DNA of 64,000 nucleotides from Bog-473 sp963728845 (GCA_963728845.1 CAVSLS010000041.1:1-64000); one strand, 5' to 3'. Shown: positions 47,762 to 56,989, counted from the stretch's first letter. Made by a program: numbers and translations. The notes: a model not told the origin generated them from the letters alone.

Positions 47762-48177
47762 ATGCTTGCATACGACTACCCTCTCGGCGGCGTGTTCTTG
47801 TCAATGCTCTACTTCTTCCTCTTCTTCATCTGGATCTGGATACTGATCACTGTCTTCATTGACATCTTCCGTAGCCAGGACGTAGCCAGGACCTCAACGG
47901 CTGGGTCAAGGCCCTCTGGGTCATCTTCGTAATCATCCTCCCGTTCCTGGGCGTGTTCGTCTACCTCATCGCTCGGGGTGGGAAGATGCAGGAGCGCAAG
48001 ATGCAGGAGGTTGCGCAGCAGAAGACCGCCTTCGACCAATACGTCAAGGAGACCGCCGGAACGTCAGGAGGAGATGCTGCCTCCCAACTGAGCAAGCTGG
48101 CTGACCTCAAGTCCCAGGGTGTCCTGACCGACGCCGAGTTCGAGGCACAAAAAGCGAAGATCCTGGCAACCAGTTGA
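47762..48177 (+). pseudogene. PLDc_N/SHOCT membrane protein broken by an 11-base tandem duplication
   Basis: ATG 47762 follows AGGAGG. The frame begins with a membrane helix (MLYFFLFFIWIWILITVFIDIF), then stops soon after. Bases 47870-47880 are repeated exactly at 47881-47891. Removing one copy restores FRSQDLNGWVKALWVIFVIILPFLG and the conserved YLIARGGKM, then the SHOCT end LADLKSQGVLTDAEFEAQ. The duplication is not a homopolymer slip and looks like a real mutation. Confidence 0.8.
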
Positions 48178-48328
48178 ACAGGGGCCACGGCTATGACTCG
48201 GAGAAGATGGCCGCACTCTGAGGTGACCCGAAAGTGCAGCCGTCTGTAGCAGGAGTCGCACGGTGCTAGGTCGCCAGTAGAGGGCCGGGCTTGGTGATGC
48301 AGTCACGGGCCAGGGCTAGCCTCCCGAC

Positions 48329-48565
48329 GTGAACGCCGAGTCCCCGGCTCCCGGCAATCGGTGCCCTAGCTTCATGGCCGAGCCGGATCGGTGCTGGCGG
48401 ATGGTGTACTCCAAACAGCTACAAGCCACGCACTGCCGTGAGAAGCCGACTTACACCGGACGATGGTTCTCGCCGAGGGGTGACCGATGGTTCCGGGTGT
48501 GGGCCTGCCCCGACCACCTCGAAGGGCGAACCGGACTTCGCCAGTTCGGCATGTCGAGTAGATAG
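48329..48565 (+). CDS. small Cys-containing uncharacterised protein
   Basis: A 78-residue protein with DRCWRMVYSKQLQATHC and WFSPRGDRWFRVWACPDHLEG. This is a pattern common in actinobacterial hypothetical proteins. Cys and His residues could form a zinc site (C-x14-C and C-x2-H). The start is GTG. No known function. Confidence 0.6.
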   Translation: MNAESPAPGNRCPSFMAEPDRCWRMVYSKQLQATHCREKPTYTGRWFSPRGDRWFRVWACPDHLEGRTGLRQFGMSSR

Positions 48566-48672
48566 AGGACGACCTCGAAGGTGTCCCATCGTCCCGGCGA
48601 TCCACCGGACGTCAGCAGCGGTGCACTGTGATACCCCGGACGAGCCACAGTCTCGGAGATCGGACATGTATG

Positions 48673-49260
48673 TCAGATCGGATCGGCGGACCGGAAGCTC
48701 CCAGTGAGGACCACCTTCGTGCCCCTATATATGCGCAGGGGCTACGGGCGGACCTACCTCACAAAACGGTCGTATTTGTCCCGCCCCAGCCCGATGGCGT
48801 TTGGGGGCACTCTTGCTTGCGTTCTCTGGATCGGCATTCTGTGTTGGCTCTCGTAGGATCGGCGCTTGTGATGGCCTGGGATAGCCAGCGGCGCATGGGG
48901 CTTGTTTTCCCGATGAGCATCGTCCCTGATCGCTACAGCGGAACGTATTCAAGAAGAGGCGCCTGGCTCGCATTTCCCTGTGATCCCTGGGAAGTGCCCA
49001 CAGAGCCATTTGAGGACGACAACACGGCTAGGGACTGGTGGGGCGATGTCCGAGTGCCGATTGGCGGTGGAGGCACTCCTGATGAGGCGTGCCTTGACCT
49101 CATAGAACGGCTAGTGGCAATCCGGCCCGAAAACGTCTCTGGACCAAACCCCGGGGATCACACGTACATGTGGACATGGCACATTCATTGGCCGGATGGC
49201 CGCCGCACCCTTGTAGACAGCATCCTTGAACGGTCCGAGTGGTCGCCTGCGGACCCATGA
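48673..49260 (+). CDS. uncharacterised protein
   Basis: About 195 residues from the ATG at 48673 (or from the earlier frame start at 48628). The C-terminal two thirds look natural: VLALVGSALVMAWDSQRRMG, YSRRGAWLAFPCDPWEVP and HTYMWTWHIHWPDGRR. The N-terminus does not. No family recognised. It lies about 100 bases before the P450 on the same strand. Confidence 0.45.
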   Translation, partial: SDRIGGPEAPSEDHLRAPIYAQGLRADLPHKTVVFVPPQPDGVWGHSCLRSLDRHSVLALVGSALVMAWDSQRRMGLVFPMSIVPDRYSGTYSRRGAWLAFPCDPWEVPTEPFEDDNTARDWWGDVRVPIGGGGTPDEACLDLIERLVAIRPENVSGPNPGDHTYMWTWHIHWPDGRRTLVDSILERSEWSPADP

Positions 49261-49357
49261 CGCCATGAGGATCAAGTAGCCGAAAGGCTGGACAGATGCT
49301 CCCCAGCCCGGCATCGAACTGGGGCACCCCAAAGGCAGTAATGACAAACTTGCAGGC

Positions 49358-50578
49358 ATGGTCCAAACGATCTCCGGAACGCACCTGCTCGATCCAGCCG
49401 TAATCGACGAACCATATGGCTTCTACGAGGAACTGCGGGCTGATGCGCCGGTGTGGGAAGTACCCGGCACCGGGATCTTCACGGTGGCCACATTCCAACT
49501 TCTCGCTGAAGCCGCTGCCCGAGTGGAGGACTTTTCGTCGAACCTGAACTGCCTCCTGTACCGAGACGCCCAGGGCATGCCTTGTCGGCTCTCGTTCGGC
49601 GATGCGGGAGTTCAAGCGCTGGCCACGGCAGATCCACCGATGCACGCACTGCACAGAGGCACCGTGTTTCCTGAACTTGTGGCCAAGCGTATGGCTGCTC
49701 TGGAACCCGACGTCGTAGAGATCGCCGAGGATTGCGTGGGCCAGGCCCTCGACGAAGGATCTGTGGACTTCATGGCGGCTATCGGCAACGTCGTACCCAT
49801 CACGATGATCAGTCGCCTCATCGGTTTCCACGACAGTGACCCCGACCAATTGTTGCATGCAGCCTTCGATTCGACCGCCATGCTGGGATCGACCCTGTCC
49901 TACGATGAGTTGGTCGCCCACATCGCCCGGACCGGTGAAATCGAGGAGTGGGTATCTTGTCAGCTCTCAGCCGCCATGAGCCAGCCGTCCCATGACCTTC
50001 TCGGGGCCGTCGCCGAAGGTGTCAACACTCAGGCGTTCTCCGAAGTCGAGGCCGTCGTCATCCTCCACACGTTGCTGAGCGCCGGTGGTGAATCCACGAC
50101 AAGCCTGATCGGGAATGCTGTCCGTATCCTGGCTGAAGATCGAGAGCTTCAGAGCCAACTGCGTCAGAGTCCTGAGTTGATCCCGATGTTTGTGGAGGAG
50201 GCACTGCGGTTGGAGCCACCATTCCGCTATCACATGCGCTACGTGCCGAATGACACCGCACTCGGTGGTGTGGAGATCCCGGCCCGAGCAACGGTCTTAC
50301 TGCTCTGGGGTGCGGCCAATCGTGATGCCGCAATGTTTGATCACCCCGAGTCCATCGATCTGACCCGAGAGGCACCACGGCGACATGTGGCATTCGGTCG
50401 AGGCATCCATCACTGTGTTGGGGCGCCCCTTGCTCGGGTGGAGGCGAGGACCGTGCTCAGCGTTCTCCTTGCTCGAACGAGTGACATCGACCTTGATCCT
50501 CAGCGCCAACCGAGATGGGTGAACAGCCTGATGGTCCGCCGTCACGAGGAACTGCCGGTGCGCCTCGTGGCCTCCTGA
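49358..50578 (+). CDS. cytochrome P450
   Basis: A 406-residue P450. The I-helix oxygen-binding segment is LLSAGGESTTSL, the E-x-x-R pair is EEALR, and the heme Cys lies in FGRGIHHCVGAPLAR. The class is that of soluble bacterial P450s that need separate ferredoxin and reductase; none is seen nearby. Substrate unknown. The ribosome site upstream of the ATG is weak. Confidence 0.92.
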   Translation: MVQTISGTHLLDPAVIDEPYGFYEELRADAPVWEVPGTGIFTVATFQLLAEAAARVEDFSSNLNCLLYRDAQGMPCRLSFGDAGVQALATADPPMHALHRGTVFPELVAKRMAALEPDVVEIAEDCVGQALDEGSVDFMAAIGNVVPITMISRLIGFHDSDPDQLLHAAFDSTAMLGSTLSYDELVAHIARTGEIEEWVSCQLSAAMSQPSHDLLGAVAEGVNTQAFSEVEAVVILHTLLSAGGESTTSLIGNAVRILAEDRELQSQLRQSPELIPMFVEEALRLEPPFRYHMRYVPNDTALGGVEIPARATVLLLWGAANRDAAMFDHPESIDLTREAPRRHVAFGRGIHHCVGAPLARVEARTVLSVLLARTSDIDLDPQRQPRWVNSLMVRRHEELPVRLVAS

Positions 50579-50746
50579 GGGCTGTCTCCGATATTGCCGT
50601 TTGTGGGGTTGGGGTCCAGAGTCAAGGCGGGCAGATACGGTCGCAATCGACCCCTCCCTGCATGGGCACGGCCGGAGTCTCAGAGGAACGCTGCCCTCAG
50701 TACTGTTTCGTCAAACACCAACAGATGAGGACTTTGAGAAGGTCGG

Positions 50747-51376
50747 CTAACTAACCCTCTCGGTCTTGGAGTGCTTCCTCAGCACCGAGTGCTTCCTCAC
50801 TTTGGCGGCGGGCTCGGCAACCGCAGGGCGTATCCAGTCGTATTCGCTGCCCAGCCGGTCGAGCAAGGCCAGGAAGTCGGTTCGACTGTAGTGCGAGCTG
50901 CGGTCACTCCGCTCCTCCGCTCGGGCTGCAACAGCCTGCGCCGTCTGTTCGTCCGTGCAGTGAAACAGCACGCAAGCTCCGTGCGAGCCGAGCTGATCGA
51001 ACACTTCGGCGAGTCGATGAGCATCTCGTCCTACACCGGATTGTCGCTGGTGGACCCGCTGCCTCGACGCTTTGGCTCCCTTTCTGGCCGCCCCTATGCC
51101 GATGAGGCCAACCATGATTTCTGCTGTGAAGGTGGTTGCCGTGGCCACGACGCCTGTTGCAGTGATGATGCGGGATTGAACAAGTTTGAACGACCCGTCG
51201 GCACTGCGGGTCACCACGAAGGCGCTGGCCCCTCCACTCCGAGCCTTGTGGCGAAAGCTGTGACCGAGCGACGCCACCGTGCGTTCGGCGTTCCGCCTGC
51301 TAGCGAAACTGGCAACCACGACAGAGGCGGCCCCAGGCCCAGGGCCTTGATCCCTCCCAGATTGGTCGGCCATCAC
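50747..51376 (-). CDS. DUF1269-like glycine-zipper protein
   Basis: A 209-residue protein. VVVASFASRRNAERTVASL begins the protein. A hydrophobic Gly/Ala segment, ATGVVATATTFTAEIMVGLIGIG, lies in the middle and a charged C-terminal region includes DQLGSHGACVLFHCTDEQT. The pattern is that of the DUF1269/general stress membrane group, though not a close match. It is adjacent to the potassium channel gene (3-base gap) on the same strand. Confidence 0.65.
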   Translation of the reverse strand: MMADQSGRDQGPGPGAASVVVASFASRRNAERTVASLGHSFRHKARSGGASAFVVTRSADGSFKLVQSRIITATGVVATATTFTAEIMVGLIGIGAARKGAKASRQRVHQRQSGVGRDAHRLAEVFDQLGSHGACVLFHCTDEQTAQAVAARAEERSDRSSHYSRTDFLALLDRLGSEYDWIRPAVAEPAAKVRKHSVLRKHSKTERVS

Positions 51377-51378
51377 AT

Positions 51379-51906
51379 CTACCTTTGCCTTCCGAACTTG
51401 ACGGCATTGACCACCAGGCGTACCACCAGCCCAATGACCACGAGGTCAAGCATCATTTGAATGGTTACAAGAACTCGGGGCGCCTTGGCTCTTGGCGGTG
51501 ATGTCGCCGAACCCAACCGTCGTGAAGACCGTTGCCGAGAAGTACATCGAGTCGATCCTGGTCAGGGGCTGCTCGAAGGTTGCTGTGTTGGCATGATCCA
51601 TGAGGTAGTAGGTGGTGGCGAACAAGAGAATGAAGAGCGGCACTGAGAACGCCAAACCTTCCACGGCTCGGATGCCTGGATGCTTGGATCAGAAAATTGC
51701 CTGATCTGCCAGACGATGACAGCAAAGAGCACGAGGGTGCCCACCACCAGTTCAATCACGGTGGCCGTACTCACCGCCCGGTCCATCGGCACTAAAAAGT
51801 AAACGGCTACCGCCACAGCGAGTGTTCCCATCGTGCGCAGGACTGCACGGACGACGAGACGCCGTTTTTCGTGGACCGTGAGACCGTCAAAACGTTCGGT
51901 CGTCAT
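51379..51906 (-). pseudogene. two-helix potassium channel, two frameshifts
   Basis: The frame from 51906 gives two N-terminal helices (LAVAVAVYFLVP; VIELVVGTLVLFAVIVWQI). A second gives GLAFSVPLFILLFATTYYLM and the selectivity filter ATVFTTVGFGDI, and a third ends in LVVIGLVVRLVVNAVKFG at a TAG (51379-51381). TVGFGD is a genuine K+ filter. Breaks near 51655 and 51485 need one base each. Joined it is a normal small ion-channel protein. Confidence 0.75.
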
Positions 51907-52054
51907 CGTTCCCTGCTTGTATCCGACCCAGGGTCGATTTCAGAGAGCCACCACCAGGCCCCCCCGGCATTCGGGTAGAGCCACGTAGGGCACCACAACA
52001 CCTGCGATCCAGCGATGCCACTTCTGTTGTCGAAATGACATCGCTGGTGCAGAG

Positions 52055-52564
52055 TCAGTTCAGCTTCTTTGCTTCGGCTCGGACTGCCTTGTCGACGTCC
52101 TTGGCGTTCGCATCGAGTTCCTTGGCGACGTGCTTCTGGGCCTTTAGCGCAGCCTTGTCGATGGCGTCCTCGATTGTGCTTTCGCCGACGATCAGCAAGG
52201 CAGCTTGACCCGCATCAATGACATCCCCAAGCTCCTTGACGTCTGCCCGAGACATGCCTCGCCACAGGTGTCCGCTGACTCCACCAATAGCGCCACCGAC
52301 CACAGCGCCGGCAATGATCGACGGCGGGAACAAAATGCCGATGACTGCCCCGGCGGCGGCCCCGCCCCAGCCACCATGGCGAGTCGCCATTTCGTCCTTA
52401 TTCACGTGGACCTTGCCGTTCTCGTCCTTGGTGACCACGGCAGCGTCGTAAGTCCCGACTGCGCCGACCGCATGCAGATCCTTGACCACGTCGTAGTCAG
52501 CCCGGGCCGAAACCTCGTTGGGGTAGGTACCGATGTATAGGAAGATTCCGTCTGGATTCTTCAT
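52055..52564 (-). CDS. DUF1269 domain protein
   Basis: A 169-residue protein starting MKNPDGIFLYIGTYPNEVSA, with DYDVVKDLHAVGAVGTYDAAVV and the glycine-zipper stretch GGAAAGAVIGILFPPSIIAG then AVVGGAIGGVSGHLW. It ends in a Lys/Ala helix. DUF1269 is a stress-linked membrane-associated family of unknown function. The ATG at 52564 has GAGGAG upstream; it is part of the stress/membrane cluster. Confidence 0.85.
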   Translation of the reverse strand: MKNPDGIFLYIGTYPNEVSARADYDVVKDLHAVGAVGTYDAAVVTKDENGKVHVNKDEMATRHGGWGGAAAGAVIGILFPPSIIAGAVVGGAIGGVSGHLWRGMSRADVKELGDVIDAGQAALLIVGESTIEDAIDKAALKAQKHVAKELDANAKDVDKAVRAEAKKLN

Positions 52565-53046
52565 GTTCAACTCCTCAATGTGAGTCGACCGGTGCGACCG
52601 AAGTGTCGGACACCGTGACTCGCTCCGAAGTCTGCTCCTTTGGTCCCAAGACGATCAGAGGACAAGGACCCTTCCTGGCGATTGGGATGCGGTTGCCAGC
52701 CCATCCGTGACCGTGGGCCCTTCCCGACGTGTCGTGCGGGTAGGGCCGTACCCGCGATCATCAGTCGAAAAGGGTCGTTTGTGAATCACCGACCACGGGG
52801 CCAGGCAAACTAAGTCCCGATGACGGGTCACTCATTGTTTCCTTGGACCTTGCGGATCATCAGCCAGTCGCTTTTCGTTCCTGTGAGAGCGGAAACCAAC
52901 GCCTCTCCGTCTTCGTCGGAGACTAGACAACACCTCATCGCCTTGGCTGACATCGCTCATCGTGGACCGCATTTCGGACTGCCCGCCATCACGTACGGCT
53001 GATTTCGACAGGTCTCCTTCGACAGTCGTCCAAGCGCCTGTCCGCA
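52565..53046. other. 482-base stretch without a supported gene
   Basis: Short frames on both strands lack motifs. It should contain the promoter for the DUF1269 gene. No repeat or RNA structure is visible to me. Confidence 0.35.
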
Positions 53047-53322
53047 TTACACCTCGACGCTGATTTCGATGCGGGGTGGTCCGCTCACGCCCGCTCTAGC
53101 CATGGCGTCTTTCAGATCGGGATCGTCGGCGAAGGCGTGCGCTTGATCGACCGAAGAGAACCAGTGCAGCCCCGTAATCTCGTTCGGATCATCGGCATTC
53201 CGAAAGACGGTGGCGTCGGTAACCCCGTGTTTGTCACGTATCGGTTGTGCCTTTTCATATTCGATCCGCCAAGCGGCAAAGTCCTTCACGGGATGCTGCA
53301 CAACCATCAATACCCTTGCCAT
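53047..53322 (-). CDS. small cyclase/ABM-like protein
   Basis: A 91-residue protein, MARVLMVVQHPVKDFAAWR, then VTDATVFRNADDPNEITGLHW, FADDPDLKDAMARAGV and IEISVEV. It fits the small ferredoxin-fold family often called DUF3764 or cyclase-like. GAGGAG lies before the ATG. No operon partner. Confidence 0.75.
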   Translation of the reverse strand: MARVLMVVQHPVKDFAAWRIEYEKAQPIRDKHGVTDATVFRNADDPNEITGLHWFSSVDQAHAFADDPDLKDAMARAGVSGPPRIEISVEV

Positions 53323-53626
53323 CTGATGCTCCTCTATGTGTTGTCTGATCAGTCGAGGTCTCCGCTTCCGAGAGTAGTCTCCGACCTACCGCAGGGCCGC
53401 ACCCCGTGCCGATGGCCAACGGGGCAGGGTCGACCCGAGTTGGCTTCGTAGACTCCTCCGATAGCCGAGATCAAACTGCGCAACAGTCTGCTACGCCAAG
53501 CACCGTGGCGGACCTTCATCGGTGATTGCATGGCCTTTCGCCAAAGTGTCGATCAACGACGACCGGCTCAAGGCCTAACCGCAAGGCTCTCCTAGTCTGT
53601 CCTAGTCGTTGTATTTTCGTAGCGCC
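53323..53626. other. 303-base stretch without a supported gene
   Basis: No coding or structural signal seen. Confidence 0.3.
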
Positions 53627-53923
53627 TCAGCCGATGCTGGCAATGCGGTACAGCGTTGGGTGCATCGGCCATCGCAGTCCGATAGCAGATTTTCGAAAGC
53701 CTTCACTTTGGATCGCCTCAGTGAACTCCTCGGCGCTTCGCCAGTGGGCAATGTTGACGAACTGAAAGTCGGCGCCAGGCGACGTCGCCTGGTGGAGTGC
53801 CGTGTCAACATGCCCGGAAAGAGTCTGCAAATAGTCCCGCGTTCTCTCCCAGGCGGCGATGAACTCCTCTGCATCGGAGTCGGGGACCTCGAAGATGTTG
53901 ATCAGCACCACAGGATCAGCCAC
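53627..53923 (-). CDS. antibiotic biosynthesis monooxygenase-like protein
   Basis: A 98-residue ABM-fold protein: VVLINIFEVPDSDAEEFIAAW, TALHQATSPGADFQFVNIAHW and the ending HPTLYRIASIG. The start is GTG with AGAGGAG upstream. Members oxidise polycyclic substrates or degrade heme, or have no known role. Confidence 0.82.
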   Translation of the reverse strand: MADPVVLINIFEVPDSDAEEFIAAWERTRDYLQTLSGHVDTALHQATSPGADFQFVNIAHWRSAEEFTEAIQSEGFRKSAIGLRWPMHPTLYRIASIG

Positions 53924-54086
53924 AGAGTTCTCCTCTTGTCGGACATGACAGGGAGGCTAGTTGCGCCCCAAGGACTATCACCATGGTGCCGGACTGCCCC
54001 GCCGTCCCGGCGAAGTGAAGCAGTCTCTAATGGCGGGCTAGGAACGTGACCGATTTGGACCATCCAAGCGAGCTATTGGCCGCTCA

Positions 54087-54986
54087 CTACTCATCATCGA
54101 GGGCGGCCTTGAGCCGTTCCTTCGCCTGTTCGACCGGCTCGGGGAGGGACCTGGCGTAGTAGGGAATGTAGAAAACCGTCTGTTCGACGACCCAGCCCCG
54201 AGCGCGCGCCCACGTCGCATCATTGAATCCAAGCGACCTTCGAAACGACTTCCGGGCTTGCTTCGGGAGTGCCCAGGCGAGCATGGCCTCGCAGGCCGGG
54301 TCACCCACCCCTGCGCCGCTCCAGTCGATGATCCCGCTGAGCCGACCGTTCCTGACGAGGATGTTGCCGGGCAACAGGTCGCCATGGACCCAGACCGGTT
54401 CCCCCGGCCAGTCTCCGGCTGCCAAGGCCGACTCCCACACACGCTGCGCCCGCGTAACGTCAACGAGTCCGTCAAGCTGGCGGATACCCCACTGCACGGC
54501 CTCGTCGAACTGAGCCATCGGAGCACCGCGACGCCTTGGTTCGGGAGCGCCATCGGTCGGTATCTGCTCCAGGGCGAGTACAAACTGAGCGACGTCTTCG
54601 GCGAGGACATCGGAGTTCCCCACCGCCGCCTGATCCAAGCTCGTCCCCTCCAGCCATGGGTAGATGAGCCACGGAAACGGGTAGCCGTGACCGGTACGAC
54701 CCTGACCCAGCGGAACCGGCACCGGGGCGGGCAGGGCGGGCGCCAGCCTGGGCAGCCAGCGACACTCCTTTTCGATCTGGGCTTCGGCCCAGTGGATTCG
54801 TGGGAGACGAAGCCCCAAGTCGTCGCCCAGCCTGAAGATGGCGTTGTCGGTCCCTGAGTCCGTGATCCTCATCAAGCGCCTCCCGGCCAAGTCGGGGAAC
54901 TGATCCTTGAGGAGAGCACGGACCAGGGCATCGTCGACCAGCACCTCGTCTTCGTGCATCTGTGGGCTGGGCCGCTCAGTGCTCAT
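54087..54986 (-). CDS. aminoglycoside phosphotransferase family protein
   Basis: A 299-residue APH-fold kinase. WVHGDLLPGNILV holds the catalytic Asp and Asn, and IIDWSGAGVGDPACE the metal Asp. An N-terminal lobe has DSGTDNAIFRLGDDLGLRLPR. It resembles the broad APH(3')/Bud32-type group. True aminoglycoside resistance cannot be claimed, since many members phosphorylate other small molecules. It diverges from the Erm-like gene at 55105. Confidence 0.87.
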   Translation of the reverse strand: MSTERPSPQMHEDEVLVDDALVRALLKDQFPDLAGRRLMRITDSGTDNAIFRLGDDLGLRLPRIHWAEAQIEKECRWLPRLAPALPAPVPVPLGQGRTGHGYPFPWLIYPWLEGTSLDQAAVGNSDVLAEDVAQFVLALEQIPTDGAPEPRRRGAPMAQFDEAVQWGIRQLDGLVDVTRAQRVWESALAAGDWPGEPVWVHGDLLPGNILVRNGRLSGIIDWSGAGVGDPACEAMLAWALPKQARKSFRRSLGFNDATWARARGWVVEQTVFYIPYYARSLPEPVEQAKERLKAALDDE

Positions 54987-55104
54987 GCAGGCGCTCGGTC
55001 ACCACATCATGTTGCACCACCGGGGAATCGGCGGATCAGACTCATTCCGTCCCGAGCATCGAGAGGAGTTACGATACGCCCCATGGGTAACGCGGTGATG
55101 GTCC

Positions 55105-55770
55105 GTGTCCGCGGCCAAGCGGACGCGCCGAGACGAACGACGACGTCGTCTCGGTCAGAACTTCCTAGAGGCTGACGCCGCAAAGACAGTTGTCGCTGGG
55201 ACCTCATTTCAGCCCAGCGACCTCGTGGTCGAGATAGGCGCGGGCCTCGGTAGCCTGACGTTCCCTCTCGCTCAATGGGTCAGCCAGGTCCTCGCGGTCG
55301 AAGTCGATCCCGTTCTCGCCGCCAGGCTCCGGCGCGAGCTTCAGCGTCGCAAGATCACCAACGTGTCGGTCGTGTGCTGCGATGCACGTCGCTACCGGCT
55401 ACCCCGCCGACCGTTCAGGGCGTTGGGCTCACTGCCCTTCGGTGCGACCACGGCCTTGATGCGCCACCTGCTCGACGATCCGGGGAGCCAACTTGAGCGA
55501 GCTGATCTGGTCGTACAGTGGGAGGTGGCACGCAAGAGGGCGACAACACCGCCGAGCACCCTGCTGTCGGCGGCGTGGGCGCCATGGTGGGTCTTCGAAC
55601 TGGGGCGAAGAATCTCGGCTGAAGCCTTCCGGCCGGTGCCAGCGGTGGACGCCGCGGTGCTGCGAGTGAGGCGCCGCGAACCCGCCGTGCTCCCCATCGG
55701 TCTGGCCGGTCCATTCGGCGAGTTCCTCCGAGACCATTGGGGCGTTCCGGACGCCCGGCCGACTCACTAG
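55105..55770 (+). CDS. Erm-like 23S rRNA adenine N6-methyltransferase family protein
   Basis: A 221-residue protein of the Erm/KsgA fold. It has RRLGQNFLEADAAKTVV, VEIGAGLGSLTFPLA (SAM site) and LAVEVDPVLAARL. The catalytic motif IV is SLPFGATTALMRHLLDDP, in place of the usual N-I/L-P-Y/F, with Ser for Asn. It ends early at FLRDHWGVPD. Erm methylates A2058 of 23S rRNA to give macrolide resistance. The N-to-S change and short C-terminus make activity uncertain. It is the last gene before the attachment repeat at 55924. Confidence 0.72.
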   Translation: MSAAKRTRRDERRRRLGQNFLEADAAKTVVAGTSFQPSDLVVEIGAGLGSLTFPLAQWVSQVLAVEVDPVLAARLRRELQRRKITNVSVVCCDARRYRLPRRPFRALGSLPFGATTALMRHLLDDPGSQLERADLVVQWEVARKRATTPPSTLLSAAWAPWWVFELGRRISAEAFRPVPAVDAAVLRVRRREPAVLPIGLAGPFGEFLRDHWGVPDARPTH

Positions 55771-55923
55771 AGGAGGTGCGCGTACATGGTCTTGCAGCTG
55801 ACCAGCACCTCGAGCCGGTCGGTCTATCCCACCGACCTGATTGGCGTTCGGGGGCAGTCGGCTACTCCTCAGCCAAGTTGAAAGCCGGAACTCCGACGCG
55901 GAGTGGATTGCTTGCTGCTGGTT

Positions 55924-56007
55924 AGAAGTGACTCCGATTCGGCCGCTCTCGCAGCTCTCCAGCGGGAGTTTCGCGTTGCGACCTGGACCGTTGTCCATGG
56001 TCCGGCC
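55924..56007. repeat. second attachment repeat: tRNA-Ser 5' half plus leader
   Basis: This 84-base stretch matches 27371-27453. The 21-base core at 55933-55953 is identical, the first 28 or so bases of tRNA-Ser are kept on the minus strand, and the upstream leader is also conserved. The 3' part of the tRNA is absent. It fits the far end (attR) of element A and at the same time the near end of element B. The flank 55771-56116 holds no gene. Confidence 0.7.
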
Positions 56008-56116
56008 GATGTCCAGAGGGCAGCCGCCCGTTCGGTCACCGGGGCCGCGAAGGCGAGGATCGCCTGGAGCATTCGGCTCTTAGGACGTCCGGGCTCTCGT
56101 CGGCTGCGGAGGGTCC

Positions 56117-56989
56117 TCAGTTCTGCCCGAGGCGGACCGCCGTGATCACGCCGGGAACCTTGTTGGCGTGCCACGACTCACCGTCGTCTTCGGAGACATG
56201 GACCTCCTCCCCGAAACCGATGACGGCACGACCGCCGGCAGCATCAAGGTGCCCGGTGTCGACGTTGCCCGGGAACCATTCGGGCAGACCCTCTTCACAA
56301 CGGACGAACGCCGACCCGAGCCCTGCCCGGTACACGGCGCCGCGGTTTGTGAACGGCCCGTCTGACGCCGAAACGTAGGCGGTCTCGCCGTCGATGCACA
56401 GCGCCCGCAGATAACTGTCGTGGAGTCCCTCGGTGCTCCACGACCACGAGTTCCCGCCGTCTTCGCTCCAGCCGAATCCAACGGCGGCCGCCACGGCCAC
56501 CGATCCGTCGTCCGCCCGCACCTCGTGGATGTCGGCCCCGGGTTCAATCACCCCGTGCCAGCTCTCCCCTCGGTCGCCTGAGTGCCACAGGCCGCCGACG
56601 TGGACGTTCACCCACAGGTCCTCGCCGGCGGTCGCCATGGACCGGGTATCGGGCGTCGGATTGGCCGGGTTCTTCCAGTGGTCTCGATCCGGCACCTGTT
56701 CGAAAGCACTGACGTCCTTCACCTGGGCGCCGACCATGGCAAGACGGGCACCGGTTCGGCCCACGACGACAGTTCCGTCGGCCAGGACAGCCAAGCTCTG
56801 GCCGTCTCCGGCGGGTAACTCGCCGACGGTCATGACCTCTTCGTCGTCGAGGCGGACGACGACCTCGCCGTCCAGGAGTGCGTGCCACTCCCTAGGGCCA
56901 GGTGCCAAGGCGGTGACGGTAGTCCCGTCGACAAAGGTGTGGCCCGTGTCCAGGTCGAGAAGGCCCTGCTCCGTCCCTACGAGCAACAT
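56117..56989 (-). CDS. BNR-repeat beta-propeller protein
   Basis: A 290-residue protein with repeated Asp-box motifs S-x-D-x-G-x-S-W: SGDRGESWHGV, SEDGGNSWSW and SEDDGESWHAN. The blades are about 45-55 residues, giving a propeller like Ycf48 or sialidase-type folds. No signal peptide is seen, so it is likely cytoplasmic. The catalytic residues of sialidases are not evident. It is the first gene of element B. Confidence 0.82.
   Translation of the reverse strand: MLLVGTEQGLLDLDTGHTFVDGTTVTALAPGPREWHALLDGEVVVRLDDEEVMTVGELPAGDGQSLAVLADGTVVVGRTGARLAMVGAQVKDVSAFEQVPDRDHWKNPANPTPDTRSMATAGEDLWVNVHVGGLWHSGDRGESWHGVIEPGADIHEVRADDGSVAVAAAVGFGWSEDGGNSWSWSTEGLHDSYLRALCIDGETAYVSASDGPFTNRGAVYRAGLGSAFVRCEEGLPEWFPGNVDTGHLDAAGGRAVIGFGEEVHVSEDDGESWHANKVPGVITAVRLGQN

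Noticed and set aside
54258..54857. Plus-strand open frame opposite the phosphotransferase
   Set aside because: Shadow; the minus-strand APH motifs are unambiguous.
55924..56007. A second complete tRNA-Ser gene
   Set aside because: Only the 5' part is present; anticodon arm and 3' half do not fold or match.
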